In this document: positions 5,700 through 6,196 of the stretch, piece by piece
How the letters are laid out: each line of letters begins with the position of its first letter
How positions within the stretch are numbered: the first letter of the stretch is position 1
Source of the DNA: Tychonema litorale BBK16
Lineage (GTDB): Bacteria; Cyanobacteriota; Cyanobacteriia; Cyanobacteriales; Microcoleaceae
Direction of reading: 5' to 3'
Assembly (NCBI RefSeq): GCF_021648855.1
Contig: NZ_JAKJHX010000181.1
Span: 1 to 6,196, forward strand
Length of the DNA: 6,196 nt
Notes under the pieces: generated by a model
Databases searched by the model: none
What the model saw: the letters and a program-made list of their open reading frames with translations, nothing else
Told to the model about the DNA's origin: nothing
Position numbers and translations under genes: made by a program

Positions 5700-5732
5700 G
5701 CATTTGGCAGATTGTTGAGAGTTTCAACAAAG

Positions 5733-6026
5733 ATGACAAACATGAAGATTTCAAATAAGAAAAAATGGCTCAAAGTAACCGAGTTTACAGTGGTGGGTAT
5801 TGCCACTTGCCTCAATCCCCACGCAGGATTTCTGCTCTTTCTGCTCAAGCTGTGCTTTCAAATCCTGACTGCATTGCAGAAAGACGATCCGAGTGAAACA
5901 GACAAGGACAAACGGACAACTCGGTGTTTACCCGATCGCCAGCAATCCGATCGAGAAGCAGCCATCACGAGGCGATCGCTTCCTCATACTCCAGTTAAGT
6001 CTACCAAGGAGCAAAAGTTAAATTAG
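5733..6026 (+). CDS. Small hydrophobic protein divergent from the NACHT gene
   Basis: A 97-residue hypothetical protein I do not recognise. From ATG 5733 it has a basic N-terminus (KISNKKKWLK, 5-14), then a hydrophobic stretch of about 30 residues (19-48) broken by NPH at 28-30: either one long or two short membrane segments, the second being AGFLLFLLKLCFQILTAL (31-48). The tail from residue 50 is charged and hydrophilic (DDPSETDKDKR and on) and looks low in structure; part of it is encoded by HIP1-type CGATCG sequences around 5934, 5948 and 5973, so that part may not be strongly conserved. By the positive-inside rule the N-terminus would be cytoplasmic. Alternative starts are TTG 5712 and ATG 5742; no strong Shine-Dalgarno marks any, GAGAG at 5717-5721 being the nearest to 5733. 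Its position opposite the NACHT gene over a shared control region suggests a functional link, for example a membrane effector or regulator. That is inference. Confidence 0.5.
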   Translation: MTNMKISNKKKWLKVTEFTVVGIATCLNPHAGFLLFLLKLCFQILTALQKDDPSETDKDKRTTRCLPDRQQSDREAAITRRSLPHTPVKSTKEQKLN

Positions 6027-6196
6027 TCTCACGATTTGTAGGTGCGATCGCTCGTCAAACTATCGAGCGATAGCCCGTTTATTGCGATCGAAGTAATTCT
6101 CATCCTGACGCTAAAGCTGCTTCATAATTTCGATTTTGCACTAGGATGGAGAAAGCAGCCGAGGAACTTTAGCTAGGAACTTACTTTTATGACTCC
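6027..6196. other. Non-coding end of window; possible gene start at 6189
   Basis: No gene is visible over most of this stretch. It holds two CGATCG sites (HIP1 octamer 6044-6051 and a core near 6085), the hairpin listed separately, and a direct repeat AGGAACTT at 6162-6169 and 6175-6182. The second copy gives an AGGA-type ribosome binding site eight bases before an ATG at 6189-6191 (+), so a gene may begin here, but only two codons are present and nothing can be said about its product. Confidence 0.3.
6047..6071 (+). terminator. Hairpin after the small gene, possible terminator
   Basis: ATCGCTCG (6047-6054), a 9-base loop, then CGAGCGAT (6064-6071) form a perfect 8-bp stem about 20 bases after the stop of the small gene. 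The left arm overlaps a HIP1 octamer. Two more pairs could form beyond a G/A mismatch. Downstream there is only GTTTATT and no proper T tract, so factor-independent termination would be weak. Confidence 0.4.

Overview
The window looks like a piece of a filamentous, probably Oscillatoriales-type, cyanobacterial chromosome (Microcoleus/Oscillatoria/Kamptonema-like). The support is: at least eight copies of the HIP1 octamer GCGATCGC in 6.2 kb (starting at 304, 1101, 1320, 1448, 2686, 3589, 5972 and 6044) plus many CGATCG cores; a DUF2808 secreted protein, a family seen mainly in cyanobacteria; a XisI/XisH excision-control pair; and a large HTH-NACHT protein of the cyanobacterial type. The genus is inference.

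Layout. 1-96: a leader that may hold the degraded right end of an IS605/TnpB-type element. 97-609 (+): DUF2808 exported protein, followed by a hairpin terminator. 812-1579 (-): a lone ABC-transporter ATPase without a permease. 1620-1652: a near-perfect 33-base palindrome of an intergenic repeat type. 1657-2535 (-): glyQ, glycyl-tRNA synthetase alpha subunit, with a GTG start. 2693-3028 (-): xisI. 3013-3180 (-): only the C-terminal part of xisH, overlapping the xisI start. 3181-5589 (-): an 802-residue HTH-NACHT STAND ATPase, whose TAG stop directly abuts the xisH remnant in the same reading frame. 5590-5732: a compact divergent control region with 11-bp phased repeats. 5733-6026 (+): a small hydrophobic protein. 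6027-6196: non-coding sequence with a hairpin and, at the very end, perhaps the start of another gene.

The left half is ordinary housekeeping or conserved cyanobacterial sequence. The right half (about 2690-6030) is accessory and the part worth attention. Bacterial NACHT ATPases are STAND-class signal transducers and several are established anti-phage proteins. Here the NACHT gene (i) sits against a truncated xisH, (ii) has a sharp base-composition break (about 27-33% GC to about 47-62% GC in sampled lines) at the boundary between its ATPase module and its C-terminal presumed sensor, and (iii) is divergent from a small membrane-type protein across an array of 11-bp repeats that overlaps promoter-like boxes for both genes. 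The working model, which is inference, is an autoregulated two-gene module: an HTH-NACHT sensor/switch and a small membrane partner, with a recombined C-terminal sensor, inserted beside an older xisHI locus of which only xisI stays intact.
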